A program made the position numbers and the translations under genes. Of a DNA stretch of 33,173 nt, positions 1 through 8,753 are shown piece by piece. This DNA is from Bacteroidetes bacterium HGW-Bacteroidetes-1 (GTDB lineage Bacteria > Bacteroidota > Bacteroidia > Bacteroidales > F082). Under the pieces are notes generated by a model, which worked only from the letters and a program-made list of their open reading frames with translations, did no database searches and was not told the DNA's origin. How positions within the stretch are numbered: position 1 is the stretch's first letter; the number at the start of each line of letters is the position of its first letter. The DNA lies in assembly GCA_002842755.1 (NCBI GenBank), contig PHDU01000037.1, forward strand, positions 1-33,173, written 5' to 3'.

Positions 1-28
1 GAGCTTTAATGATATCATTAGTGTCCAT
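1..28 (-). CDS. Partial CDS, N-terminal nine codons of an unidentified protein
   Basis: An ATG on the minus strand at 28-26 opens a frame (MDTNDIIKA) that runs off the window edge. A minus-strand TACCTTTG box at 41-48 lies just upstream, so a gene divergent from the 227 dehydrogenase is plausible. Nine residues are too few to recognise a family. The leader between the expected transcript start and the ATG would be very short. Confidence 0.35.
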
Positions 29-40
29 TGTTTTTTTTAA

Positions 41-48
41 CAAAGGTA
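41..48 (-). promoter_or_regulatory. Candidate -7 promoter element (TACCTTTG)
   Basis: On the minus strand this is TACCTTTG, an exact match to the Bacteroidota -7 consensus TAnnTTTG. It lies 12 nt upstream of the partial minus-strand ATG. No TTTG/TTG is seen at the matching -33 position, so the call rests on one box. Confidence 0.35.
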
Positions 49-143
49 ACTAATTTACTTTAAATATGAGTATATTATTTATTGACAATTCCTTAGCATT
101 GTTTGGCTCAAATGGAGGTATATGGTAATGTAACCAGTTTACT

Positions 144-151
144 TACCTTTG
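144..151 (+). promoter_or_regulatory. Candidate -7 promoter element for the 227 gene (TACCTTTG)
   Basis: TACCTTTG matches the TAnnTTTG consensus and sits 75 nt upstream of the dehydrogenase ATG. The -33 position holds no clear TTTG. With the minus-strand box at 41-48 it makes the first 226 bases look like a divergent promoter region. Confidence 0.45.
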
Positions 152-226
152 CTGTTGATACAATTCTCAAATTTTGATTGACAAAAACTTGTTGTAATAT
201 CGAAAATTACACTGAAAAACAGACCA

Positions 227-1144
227 ATGAAAGAAAGTGATCCTCAAAAATTTGCCCTGATCGGAGTAGCTGGTTATATTGCTCCACGCCATTTGAATGC
301 GATTAAAGAAACAGGAAACACCGTTGTAGCTGCGCTCGATCCATTCGATAGTGTAGGAATTATTGATAGTTTTTTTCCGGATGCTCATTTTTTTACGGAG
401 CCGGAAAGGTTTGACAGGCATCTCGACAAATTACGCAGAACAATAACAAACAAGGTGGATTATGTCAGCATTTGTTCGCCCAATTACTTGCACGATGCCC
501 ATATCCGCATGGCACTCCGCAATGGCGCTCATGCTATTTGCGAAAAACCACTTGTTCTCAATCCATGGAATCTGGACGCGCTTGCCGAAATTGAGGATGA
601 AACAAATAAAAAGATTTTTACTATCCTTCAACTTCGGCATCATCCGGCCATTCTTGAATTGCGTAAGCAAGTGCTTGAAGGTCCGCTCAATCATGTTTAT
701 GATGTTCAATTAGAATATATTACATCACGTGGCAATTGGTATCATCGTTCATGGAAAGGAAATAACGAAAAGTCAGGAGGAATTGCAACAAATATTGGAA
801 TTCATTTTTTTGATATGCTAACATGGATTTTTGGCGGAGTTATTAAAAATGAAGTTACGCAGTACGGGAAAGATCGTGCCGCTGGTTTTCTCCAACTTCA
901 TAAAGCCAAAGTAAACTGGTTTTTATCCATCAATCCGGAGACTCTTCCCAATGAAATTAAACAACAAAACAAACGAACGTACCGTTCACTCACTTTGGAT
1001 GGAAAAGAAATAGAATTCAGTGAAGGTTTTACCGACCTGCACACCGTAAGTTATAAACATATACTTGACGGTAACGGGTTCGGCCTAAACGATGCCCGTA
1101 CCTCAGTTCAAATAGTGCATGATATCAGAAAACAATTGGTTTAA
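227..1144 (+). CDS. Gfo/Idh/MocA-family NAD-dependent dehydrogenase, WlbA/WbpB-like
   Basis: The 305-residue protein has an N-terminal Rossmann fold beginning at residues 11-24 (LIGVAGYIAPRHL). It also has the family EKP motif at 106-108, QLRHHP at 135-140 and GIHFFD at 191-196, where the His is the usual second catalytic residue beside the EKP Lys. The QLRHHP segment and overall layout resemble WlbA/WbpB, which oxidise the C3 hydroxyl of UDP-N-acetylglucosaminuronate on the way to 2,3-diamino sugars of surface polysaccharide. Membership of the Gfo/Idh/MocA family is clear; the exact substrate is inferred. The next genes activate sulfate, which fits a surface-glycan setting. The start is the first ATG after the TACCTTTG box at 144-151. 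Confidence 0.82.
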   Translation: MKESDPQKFALIGVAGYIAPRHLNAIKETGNTVVAALDPFDSVGIIDSFFPDAHFFTEPERFDRHLDKLRRTITNKVDYVSICSPNYLHDAHIRMALRNGAHAICEKPLVLNPWNLDALAEIEDETNKKIFTILQLRHHPAILELRKQVLEGPLNHVYDVQLEYITSRGNWYHRSWKGNNEKSGGIATNIGIHFFDMLTWIFGGVIKNEVTQYGKDRAAGFLQLHKAKVNWFLSINPETLPNEIKQQNKRTYRSLTLDGKEIEFSEGFTDLHTVSYKHILDGNGFGLNDARTSVQIVHDIRKQLV

Positions 1145-1218
1145 GGCAGTTACTAATTACTTATTATTTTAAATAAAATGATCTTTAAACACTTCTATTT
1201 GAGTAAATTCTAATCTAT

Positions 1219-2025
1219 ATGACACACTTTCTTGAACTAGTAATTAAAATTGCCATTGAAGCGGGGGATGCCATCATGGGTGTTTATACAACAGATTTTA
1301 CGGTTGACTTTAAAAAAGACAACAGTCCGCTTACCAAAGCCGATACGCTTGCAAATGACATCATAATCAAGGGTCTTGAACAAACAGGAAAGCCCGTTAT
1401 TAGCGAAGAAGGCCGTAATATTCCATTTAATATCAGAGAGAATTGGAAAACTTTCTGGCTGGTAGATCCATTGGACGGAACGAAAGAATTTGTGAACCGT
1501 AATGGTGAATTTAGTGTGAATATTGCATTGATTGAATCAAAGACTCCTGTGATGGGCGTCATTTATGCGCCCGTACCCGACACCCTCTATTTTAGTGATG
1601 AAAGTGGTGCCTGGAAGCTCGAACATGCCAAAGGTGTTGTTATCGGAAACAGCGATATAACACACCTAAAACGTGAAAGCAGTCAATTACCTTTGGAGCG
1701 ATCCGATCCGGATTTTACAGTTGTTGTCAGCCGCTCACATCTCAACGCTGATACAACCGATTTTATTAACAAGGAGAAGCAAAAGCATCACAATATAAGA
1801 ATTGTATCGCGTGGTAGTTCACTAAAGATGTGTATGATTGCCGAAGGAAAAGCAGATGTTTATCCACGGTTCGGGATAACTTCGGAATGGGACACTGCTG
1901 CCGGACACGCCATTATACGTGCAACAGGAGGTAAAATTGTTCAAATAGCAAACGAAGCGATTGAATTAACCTATAATAACGAAGATCTTGAGAACCCATC
2001 ATTTATTGCTTATCCATCCAATTAA
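1219..2025 (+). CDS. cysQ: 3'(2'),5'-bisphosphate nucleotidase CysQ
   Basis: This 268-residue member of the inositol-monophosphatase superfamily carries the metal-binding motifs in order: SEEG at 62-65, DPLDGTKEF at 83-91 (with the CysQ-typical KEF after DGT), and EWDTAAGHA near the C-terminus. CysQ removes the 3' phosphate from PAP, the by-product of PAPS-using sulfotransferases or PAPS reductase, and so relieves product inhibition. It lies 74 nt after the dehydrogenase and 127 nt before cysD on the same strand, consistent with a sulfate-activation operon. No good promoter box was found directly upstream, so it is probably co-transcribed with the 227 gene. Confidence 0.92.
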   Translation: MTHFLELVIKIAIEAGDAIMGVYTTDFTVDFKKDNSPLTKADTLANDIIIKGLEQTGKPVISEEGRNIPFNIRENWKTFWLVDPLDGTKEFVNRNGEFSVNIALIESKTPVMGVIYAPVPDTLYFSDESGAWKLEHAKGVVIGNSDITHLKRESSQLPLERSDPDFTVVVSRSHLNADTTDFINKEKQKHHNIRIVSRGSSLKMCMIAEGKADVYPRFGITSEWDTAAGHAIIRATGGKIVQIANEAIELTYNNEDLENPSFIAYPSN

Positions 2026-2152
2026 TTCTGATGAATAGCAATCCTTTTGCTTCATTATTTCTTCGCAAAAGTAGTCAGCCTGCTCAAGTTGCCGGTTTTT
2101 TTCGCGTACTTTGCACTCCATTTTCATTGACAAAGATGAATCATAACATAGC

Positions 2153-3061
2153 ATGAACACACTTATTATCAACAATCTTCGAGAACTTGAGGCCGAAGCA
2201 ATACATATTATCCGCGAAGTAGCTGCTTCGTTTGAGAAACCCGTAATGCTTTATTCCATTGGTAAAGATTCTTCGGTTATGGTTAGGTTGGCTGAAAAGG
2301 CATTTTATCCGGGTAAGGTTCCTTTTCCTTTGATGCATATTGACAGTAAATGGAAATTTCGGGAGATGGTCGAATTTCGTGATCATTATGCAAAAGAGAA
2401 CGGTTGGGATCTCATTGTAGAATACAATCGTGTTGGATTTGAATCCGGTATTGGACCTTTTACACATGGAAGTAAAGTGCATACAGATATTATGAAAACA
2501 CAGGCACTGCTTCAGGCTTTGGATAAACACCGTTTTGATGCTGCTTTTGGAGGTGCCCGACGCGATGAAGAAAAATCAAGAGCCAAGGAACGCATTTTTA
2601 GCTTTCGCGACCGTTTTCATCAATGGGATCCAAAAAGCCAGCGTCCCGAATTATGGGACATATACAATGCGCGTGTACTCAAAGGCGAATCCATCCGTGT
2701 TTTTCCATTGAGCAATTGGACTGAACTAGATATCTGGCAATACATCCGTCTCGAAAAAATTCCCATCGTACCCCTTTATTTTGCTAAAGAGCGTCGTGTC
2801 ATCGAACTCGATGGAAACCTCATTATGGTTGATGATGAACGCATGCCAAAAGAAATGGCAGATAAAGCTTCCATGCGCAAAGTGCGATTCCGGACACTTG
2901 GATGCTACCCCCTAACAGGCGCTATTGATTCAGAGGCCGACACCATCGAAAAAATTGTTGAAGAGATGATGACTGTTACCAAAAGTGAACGGACAACCCG
3001 TGTGATCGATTTTGATGAAGAAGGAAGCATGGAGCAGAAAAAAAGAGAAGGATATTTTTAG
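2153..3061 (+). CDS. cysD: Sulfate adenylyltransferase subunit 2 (CysD)
   Basis: The 302-residue protein is full length for CysD. It has the PP-loop ATP pyrophosphatase signature SIGKDSSVM at 35-43, followed by the conserved [20 protein letters not shown] region and a C-terminal LGCYPLTGA segment. CysD makes adenosine 5'-phosphosulfate (APS) from ATP and sulfate in the cytoplasm, driven by GTP hydrolysis in CysN. The cysN/C gene follows after 89 nt, so the two subunits of the heterodimer are adjacent. The ATG at 2153 is used because the PP-loop then falls at its usual distance from the N-terminus. Confidence 0.95.
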   Translation: MNTLIINNLRELEAEAIHIIREVAASFEKPVMLYSIGKDSSVMVRLAEKAFYPGKVPFPLMHIDSKWKFREMVEFRDHYAKENGWDLIVEYNRVGFESGIGPFTHGSKVHTDIMKTQALLQALDKHRFDAAFGGARRDEEKSRAKERIFSFRDRFHQWDPKSQRPELWDIYNARVLKGESIRVFPLSNWTELDIWQYIRLEKIPIVPLYFAKERRVIELDGNLIMVDDERMPKEMADKASMRKVRFRTLGCYPLTGAIDSEADTIEKIVEEMMTVTKSERTTRVIDFDEEGSMEQKKREGYF

Positions 3062-3150
3062 GGTTTTTAAAAAATTTAATTTCACACAATAAGTAATTAA
3101 CAGCCTGAAATTTTAATTCCTATTCTGTGGAGAATAAATAAAAGACAGAA

Positions 3151-5082
3151 ATGAATAAAGAAACGCAAACCCTCGCTGATATTCAACTTTTCCTTGATCA
3201 GGATCAAAAAAAAGACCTGCTCCGTTTTCTGACCGCAGGTTCTGTGGACGATGGAAAATCAACACTGATAGGGCGATTGCTATTCGATAGTAAAAAAATA
3301 TACGAAGATCAGCTTTCGGCTTTGGAACGCGACAGCAAACGCATTGGCCATGCAGGTGAAAAAATTGATTATGCTCTTTTGCTGGACGGACTAAAAGCTG
3401 AACGTGAGCAAGGCATCACAATAGATGTTGCCTATCGCTATTTTTCCACAAATAAAAGAAAGTTTATCATTGCTGATACACCCGGTCATGAGCAATATAC
3501 GCGCAATATGGTAACCGGTGCAAGCACCGCCAATCTTGCAATTATTCTTGTAGATGCCCGCACCGGTATCATAACACAAACGCGTCGACATACTTTTCTG
3601 GTTTCTTTGCTTGGAATAAAACATATTGTACTGGCAGTAAACAAGATGGATCTGGTTGAATACAGCGAGGAAGTTTTCAATCAGATTTGTAACGATTATA
3701 AAGATTTTGTTACAAGACTAAGTATTCCGGATATATATTTTCTTCCACTTTCGGCCCTCAATGGCGACAATGTTGTTGAAAATTCTGAAAACATGTCTTG
3801 GTACAAAGGCAAGAATCTGCTAAATTTTCTCGAAGAAGTACATGTTGTTTCGGATCGAAATTTCGAGGATTTTCGCTTTCCTGTTCAACATGTTCTTCGT
3901 CCAACGCTTGATTTCAGAGGGTTTTCTGGAAAAGTGGCCTCAGGAATTGTTCGGGAAGGTGATGAAATCATGGTTTTTCCCTCACACAAAAAAAGTCGGA
4001 TAGTCAAAATCATTGGTACGGAAGGTGAAACCGATTATGCCTTTCCTCCTCAGGCGGTCACGCTGACACTTGCAGATGAAATTGATATTTCGCGCGGTGA
4101 TATGCTTGTGCATCCCCAAAACCAGCCAAGAGCTGAAAGACAGTTTGAAGCAATGCTGGTGTGGATGGACGAAACAAAAATGGATCCATATGCACAATTC
4201 TTTATCAAGCAAACCACCAACACAACCCGGGCCCGAATTGATCAGATACTTTATCGTGTAGATGTAAACACCCATGAAAATGGTGAATGTGAAACATTAT
4301 CGCTCAACGAGATAGGCCGAGTAGTAATAACAACGAACAAGCCGTTGTTTTTCGATCCATACCAAAAAAACCATAGTACCGGAGCTTTTATTCTTATCGA
4401 TCCCATTACTCACAACACCTGTGCTGCAGGAATGATCATTGATAAGATGAACCCCACCGAACTTCATTCACGGATCGTTGATCCCGAAACAAGACGGTTG
4501 ATTGATGAAGGAAAAAGTCTCATCAATAGCAATGAACTCAAAAAACGCTATCACCAAAAAGGGATTACGCTTTGGATCACAGGTCTTCACGGAAGTGGAA
4601 AAAATGTACTTGCTTATACCATTGAGCGACAATTATTTGACAGGGGCGCTACTGTTGTTCTTCTTGATGGCAGCACAATACGTTCAGGACTGACTCGCGA
4701 ACTCGACCATTCGCCTGCCGACCGCGCAGAACAGATGCGTCGTGTTGCACATGTGTGTCGAATTCTTAATGATCAGGGAATATTGGTCATTTGTTCATTT
4801 ATTTCTCCAAAAGAGGAAATCAGGCAGCAGGTTTGTGAAATCATTGGCAAGGATCGGTTTCATCTGATTTATATGGATGCCACGCTGGCCTATTGCCGCG
4901 AAAATAAACCTGAACTGTACAAAAAAGCCGAGCAGGGAGATTTACAATATCTTCCCGGTATCAATGAAACTTATTCAATTCCTAAGCAACCACAGCTCAA
5001 GCTAAGTCCCGATAATTTAAAACAAAATATGGATACAATTTTGAATTATCTTCAGAATCAGGACATTTTTCCAATAGAATAA
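3151..5082 (+). CDS. cysNC: Sulfate adenylyltransferase subunit 1 fused to an APS-kinase-like domain (CysN/CysC)
   Basis: The protein has 643 residues. Residues about 22-440 are an EF-Tu-like GTPase with GSVDDGKS at 30-37, [12 protein letters not shown] in switch II and NKMD. Residues about 465-640 match adenylylsulfate kinase (CysC). The GTPase half looks intact and should pair with CysD. The kinase half is altered at functional positions. Its Walker A reads GLHGSGKN (478-485), with Asn in place of Ser/Thr. The usual DGD is DGS (506-508), which removes the second Asp. ENIRR is EQMRR (527-531). The SFISP segment (549-553) is kept. APS production is well supported; PAPS production by this domain is doubtful. 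A stand-alone cysC elsewhere in the genome would explain the retained cysQ. Confidence 0.92.
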   Translation: MNKETQTLADIQLFLDQDQKKDLLRFLTAGSVDDGKSTLIGRLLFDSKKIYEDQLSALERDSKRIGHAGEKIDYALLLDGLKAEREQGITIDVAYRYFSTNKRKFIIADTPGHEQYTRNMVTGASTANLAIILVDARTGIITQTRRHTFLVSLLGIKHIVLAVNKMDLVEYSEEVFNQICNDYKDFVTRLSIPDIYFLPLSALNGDNVVENSENMSWYKGKNLLNFLEEVHVVSDRNFEDFRFPVQHVLRPTLDFRGFSGKVASGIVREGDEIMVFPSHKKSRIVKIIGTEGETDYAFPPQAVTLTLADEIDISRGDMLVHPQNQPRAERQFEAMLVWMDETKMDPYAQFFIKQTTNTTRARIDQILYRVDVNTHENGECETLSLNEIGRVVITTNKPLFFDPYQKNHSTGAFILIDPITHNTCAAGMIIDKMNPTELHSRIVDPETRRLIDEGKSLINSNELKKRYHQKGITLWITGLHGSGKNVLAYTIERQLFDRGATVVLLDGSTIRSGLTRELDHSPADRAEQMRRVAHVCRILNDQGILVICSFISPKEEIRQQVCEIIGKDRFHLIYMDATLAYCRENKPELYKKAEQGDLQYLPGINETYSIPKQPQLKLSPDNLKQNMDTILNYLQNQDIFPIE

Positions 5083-5104
5083 AACCTGCATGATTTTTAA
5101 TCAA

Positions 5105-5112
5105 TAAATTTG
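5105..5112 (+). promoter_or_regulatory. Candidate -7 promoter element (TAAATTTG) before the DHS-like gene
   Basis: TAAATTTG fits TAnnTTTG and ends 15 nt upstream of the ATG at 5128. It overlaps a possible TTG start at 5110, which argues that 5128 is the true start. No TTTG occurs at the -33 spacing. Confidence 0.45.
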
Positions 5113-5127
5113 CAAAAACGAAAAAAC

Positions 5128-6105
5128 ATGAAAAATAAGGGACCAATTTCACAGTTTATTGAACACCATTACAGACATTTTAATGCCGCTGCTCTCGTAG
5201 ATGCAGCCAAAGGATATGAAACCCATTTAGCTGAAGGCGGAAAAATGATGATTACACTGGCTGGGGCAATGAGTACAGCCGAGTTAGGAATATCGCTTGC
5301 TGAAATGATACGTAACGATAAAGTTCAGATCATTTCCTGCACCGGGGCTAACCTTGAAGAGGACCTGATGAATCTGGTGGCACACTCCCATTATAAACGC
5401 GTTCCACACTACCGCGATCTTAGCCCAAAGGATGAATGGGATTTGTTGGAAAATGGCTTCAATCGTGTAACCGACACTTGTATCCCGGAAGAAGAGGCTT
5501 TCCGCAGATTGCAAAAGCATATTTACAAGCTTTGGAAGGAAGCCAACGAAAAAGGAGAACGCTATTTTCCGCATGAGTTTATGTATAAAATGCTTCTTTC
5601 AGGTGTTTTGGAACAATATTATGAGATAGACCCTCAACATTCGTGGATGCTGGCTGCAGCCGAAAAAAACCTGCCAATTATTGTACCGGGATGGGAAGAC
5701 TCAACCATGGGAAATATTTTTGCTTCCTACTGCATCAAAGGAGAATTGAAATCGACTACCATGAAAAGTGGTATCGATTATATGGTGTGGCTTTCTGAAT
5801 GGTACCGTAAAAACTCCTCTGGTAAAGGCGTAGGATTCTTCCAGATAGGTGGTGGCATTGCAGGCGATTTCCCCATTTGCGTGGTTCCGATGATGTATCA
5901 GGATCTGGAATGGACCGACGTGCCTTTCTGGGCTTACTTCTGTCAGATTTCTGACTCAACTACAAGCTATGGTTCATATTCCGGGGCTGTACCAAACGAA
6001 AAAATCACATGGGGTAAGCTCGATATTCATACACCAAAGTATATAATTGAGTCAGACGCTACCATTGTGGCACCTTTGATTTTTGCATACTTGCTTGGAT
6101 GGTGA
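5128..6105 (+). CDS. Deoxyhypusine synthase family protein
   Basis: The protein has 325 residues from the ATG at 5128. The frame extends upstream to a TTG at 5110, but that codon overlaps a -7 box. It matches the deoxyhypusine synthase fold along its length: GAMSTAEL near residue 50, ISCTGANLEEDL, and near the C-terminus the SWGKI-like motif TWGKL, whose Lys297 corresponds to the catalytic Lys that forms the imine with the aminobutyl group. In eukaryotes and archaea the enzyme modifies eIF5A/aIF5A using NAD and spermidine. Bacteria lack that substrate, and characterised bacterial relatives act in polyamine synthesis, for example as homospermidine synthase. A polyamine role is therefore the likely one here. 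No other polyamine gene lies in the window. Confidence 0.85.
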   Translation: MKNKGPISQFIEHHYRHFNAAALVDAAKGYETHLAEGGKMMITLAGAMSTAELGISLAEMIRNDKVQIISCTGANLEEDLMNLVAHSHYKRVPHYRDLSPKDEWDLLENGFNRVTDTCIPEEEAFRRLQKHIYKLWKEANEKGERYFPHEFMYKMLLSGVLEQYYEIDPQHSWMLAAAEKNLPIIVPGWEDSTMGNIFASYCIKGELKSTTMKSGIDYMVWLSEWYRKNSSGKGVGFFQIGGGIAGDFPICVVPMMYQDLEWTDVPFWAYFCQISDSTTSYGSYSGAVPNEKITWGKLDIHTPKYIIESDATIVAPLIFAYLLGW

Positions 6106-6211
6106 GGCAATAAACGGGCTGCTGCGATTGGATTATCTATTGTGATTTTTTTTTCAGTTTATAAGGAAACAACTTGTTTTCCGTACTTGTTTTGAAAAGC
6201 CCTTTTAAAAC

Positions 6212-6515
6212 AATTATAATAGGGCTTGCTGATAAACTCAGAATGTTGATATTTCGGTGCGCTGCACCTCTCGTTTCAATTCTATTTGATTTTCCTAAAC
6301 AGATTATCGCCACTTTTTGGCTCAATTTTGAGGTGCAGCGCACCGGTAATCTTTGTAGAATTTTGTCCGGTGGTGTGTTTAAAGGTGCAGCGCACCGAAA
6401 TATCTGATGCAAGGTTTTTTTAACCAATATCTCCCAAATCCATGTACAAGAAATAAGATATTATTGAATTAAATTCCAATAGATTAGGGCTTTTTCAGCA
6501 AGCCCTATAATAATT
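6212..6515. mobile_element. MITE-like element with 21-bp terminal inverted repeats and internal REP-like palindromes
   Basis: The ends, 6212-6232 and 6495-6515, are inverted repeats matching at 20 of 21 positions (core TAGGGCTTGCTGA). Inside, GATATTTCGGTGCGCTGCACCT at 6248-6269 has a perfect 22-bp inverted copy at 6383-6404 (only its 20-base core is GCAGC-centred), and a third copy of the GGTGCAGCGCACC palindrome lies at 6332-6344. The element fills most of the 437-nt gap between two convergent genes. It has no credible ORF, so a non-autonomous insertion mobilised by a transposase elsewhere is the simplest reading. A possible TAA duplication flanks the TAGGGC core, but the AT-rich ends make this unsure. 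Confidence 0.6.
6248..6404. repeat. Three REP-like palindromes (GGTGC-GCT-GCACC)
   Basis: The copies are at 6255-6270 (one orientation), 6330-6345 and 6383-6397 (the other orientation). Each is itself a small hairpin (GGTGC/GCACC with a 3-nt loop), and the outer two pair over 22 bp. They lie inside the MITE-like element and may be its functional core. Confidence 0.65.
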
Positions 6516-6542
6516 CCCTGAAGTGTTAAAGATCAATACTTT

Positions 6543-7004
6543 CTAAAGTAAAAACTGATTCTTTACTTTAGATGCTGCCATTACAAAGGAGCTGAAAAAT
6601 TGTGAAATGTTGGTGATAATGGACAGTTTATAGGTAATAAACCGATGATAAGCTTCCATATCTTCACAAACAACTTTAAGCAAAAAGTCGGAATTACCAG
6701 AAATATAATACGCTTCCATCACTTCATCAAGCTTGCTCATCTCAGCTTCGAAAGTATCGATAGCCTCTTTGGTGTGTTCGTGCAAGGAAACCGACACATA
6801 AACAATCAGCTTCAAACCAAACTTTTTCGGGTCAATTTGTGTGATATAATTTTTTATGAACCCGTTTTTTTCAAGTTTTTTAATCCTTTCATGCACAGGG
6901 GTCGTTGATAAATTTAACTGTTCCGATAGTTCTCTGATGGTGATTCTGCTATTAAACTGCAACAGGTTCAATAGTTTTCTATCAATAGTATCAATTGTTT
7001 GCAT
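6543..7004 (-). CDS. Lrp/AsnC-family transcriptional regulator
   Basis: The 153-residue protein is standard for the family. It has an N-terminal winged helix with the HTH at about 22-44 (TIRELSEQLNLSTTPVHER) and a C-terminal RAM/AsnC ligand-binding domain with the GNSDFLLKV segment typical of the effector pocket. Members sense amino acids and often control a divergent metabolic gene. Here the neighbour is the PLP enzyme at 7159, reached across 154 bp of very AT-rich DNA that contains a 15-bp palindrome at 7067-7081. Control of the PLP gene, and perhaps of the xdh/ssnA run behind it, is inferred from this arrangement. Confidence 0.92.
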   Translation of the reverse strand: MQTIDTIDRKLLNLLQFNSRITIRELSEQLNLSTTPVHERIKKLEKNGFIKNYITQIDPKKFGLKLIVYVSVSLHEHTKEAIDTFEAEMSKLDEVMEAYYISGNSDFLLKVVCEDMEAYHRFITYKLSIITNISQFFSSFVMAASKVKNQFLL

Positions 7005-7066
7005 CTGGTAGGTTTTTCTGAATTAGGATTACAAATATTCTGTAAAAGTAATTATTTCTATAATAA

Positions 7067-7081
7067 TACTAAATATTAGTA
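7067..7081. promoter_or_regulatory. Candidate Lrp-type operator palindrome
   Basis: TACTAA-ATA-TTAGTA is an exact 6-3-6 inverted repeat in the divergent region between the Lrp gene and the 7159 gene. It has the 15-bp length and AT-rich centre of Lrp-family sites. It lies 63 nt from the regulator start and 78 nt from the PLP gene start. Confidence 0.4.
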
Positions 7082-7158
7082 ATTTATCCTAAATTTATTT
7101 AAATTCTTAAAATAAACATATAAAATAAGTAATTTAGACGGCATATACGCTATTAACT

Positions 7159-8631
7159 ATGATACAACTTATTGATAGTATAACCAATGAAAAAGTCCTG
7201 GAAAACGCAGTAGTCCGTTTCCGTGAACGGGGTATTGTTTTGCCAACTTTTGCTCAGCAACGCAACCCTGAGCTAATTCCTAAAAGTATAAAAAACAAGT
7301 TGAAAGAAGTGGGATTGTGGGAAATAAACCCAATCAATCTTTTCAGAATTACTTGGAAAAATGAGCCTGTTGATACCGGTGGCGCATTTGGAAAAGTTAA
7401 TTTTATTGAACTTCCGCCTGAACTCACAGGAGTAAAAGCGCGAATAGTACTTTTGATTGGCAAATGGTTTCCTACAGGGGCACACAAGGTTGGAGCAGCT
7501 TATGGCTGTCTTGCGCCACGTATCATAACAGGTGGGTTTGACCCCACGTATAACAAAGCGGTATGGCCATCAACAGGAAATTATTGTCGTGGTGGTGCTT
7601 TCGATTCAAAGTTGATGGGAACAGAATCAGTTGCCATATTACCGGAAGAAATGAGCCGCGAACGCTTTGAATGGTTGAGGGATGTAATTGGATCGGAAGT
7701 GATTGCAACACCAGGATGTGAGTCGAACGTAAAAGAAATCTACGACAAATGCTGGGAAATAAGACAAACCAGGCCCGATTGCGTTATCTTTAACCAGTTT
7801 GATGAATTTGGAAATGCTGCATGGCACTATAATGTTACAGCGCATGCCTTAGAAGAAGTATACCAGTCATTAAAAACAAGTAAAAGTAACCTGACTGGCT
7901 ATATTTCAGCTACTGGTTCAGCCGGAACGATAGCCGCCGGTGACTATCTTCGTACAATTCATCCACAGATAAAAGTTGTCGCATCCGAGGCGCTGCAATG
8001 TCCTACATTGCTGATGAATGGTTTTGGCGGACATCGTATTGAGGGCATTGGCGACAAGCATGTTCCGTGGATACACAACGTAAAAAATACTGATCTTGTT
8101 ACAGCCATTGATGATGAGGCTTGTATGCGCGTTTTCAGAATGTTCAATGAGCCTGAAGGCCATCAATACCTCCTTGAAAAAGGCATTGATAAAGCCGTAA
8201 TAAGCCAACTGCATCTGATGGGTATTTCAGGAGTTGGAAACCTTCTTTCAGCTATTAAAACAGCTAAATATTTCGAGATGACCTCTGACGATATCCTCAT
8301 GACCATTGCTACTGATTCAGCCGAAATGTACCAGTCAAGACTCATTGAAATGAAGACTGAAAAAGGAGACTACACCCAGTTTCGTGCTGCTATCGATTAC
8401 GAAAGTATTGTATTGGGAGCTACTACCGATCATATGAAGGAATTAAACTATAACGACAGAAAAGCAATCCATAATCTAAAATATTTTACCTGGGTGGAGC
8501 AGCAACAAAAAGAAGTCTCCGACCTGAATCAGCTTTGGTATGACAGAGACCTCTGGGATAAACTCTTCAATCAAACAGAAAGATGGGATGAACTTATCAA
8601 TGAATTTAATGACCGTACAGGATTAGGCTAA
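7159..8631 (+). CDS. PLP-dependent enzyme of the tryptophan-synthase-beta/cysteine-synthase fold, uncharacterised family
   Basis: The 490-residue protein is longer than a typical cysteine synthase (about 310). The likely PLP Lys is K110 in PTGAHKVGAAYG, and the phosphate/substrate loop is STGNYCRGG (138-146). A second glycine loop follows in ATGSAGTIAAGDYL. I recognise it as the broad anaerobe family usually annotated as 'PLP-dependent lyase/thiolase' or 'cysteine synthase'; no reaction is established to my knowledge. It is divergent from the Lrp regulator and 122 nt ahead of a second PLP gene that is coupled to xdh. A role in amino-acid catabolism linked to purine breakdown is inferred from position only. 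Confidence 0.8.
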   Translation: MIQLIDSITNEKVLENAVVRFRERGIVLPTFAQQRNPELIPKSIKNKLKEVGLWEINPINLFRITWKNEPVDTGGAFGKVNFIELPPELTGVKARIVLLIGKWFPTGAHKVGAAYGCLAPRIITGGFDPTYNKAVWPSTGNYCRGGAFDSKLMGTESVAILPEEMSRERFEWLRDVIGSEVIATPGCESNVKEIYDKCWEIRQTRPDCVIFNQFDEFGNAAWHYNVTAHALEEVYQSLKTSKSNLTGYISATGSAGTIAAGDYLRTIHPQIKVVASEALQCPTLLMNGFGGHRIEGIGDKHVPWIHNVKNTDLVTAIDDEACMRVFRMFNEPEGHQYLLEKGIDKAVISQLHLMGISGVGNLLSAIKTAKYFEMTSDDILMTIATDSAEMYQSRLIEMKTEKGDYTQFRAAIDYESIVLGATTDHMKELNYNDRKAIHNLKYFTWVEQQQKEVSDLNQLWYDRDLWDKLFNQTERWDELINEFNDRTGLG

Positions 8632-8753
8632 CAGTTCACAATCTGTTTTTAGAAAACACTAACAAAGTTGAGTCTGCTGTTGTGCAGGATATTATTGCTT
8701 TTTTACAAATATGTTATTTGACAATCCCCAACATAAATTACTAACTTGCAAGC

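Noticed and set aside
2107-2114. TACTTTGC before cysD
   Set aside because: It is one base short of the TAnnTTTG spacing and lacks a -33 partner.
2141-2530. 129-residue minus-strand frame opposite cysD
   Set aside because: It lies opposite the conserved PP-loop region and is a shadow frame.
6137-6427. Overlapping frames of 96 and 77 residues on opposite strands inside the MITE-like element
   Set aside because: They mirror each other because of the inverted repeats and resemble no protein.
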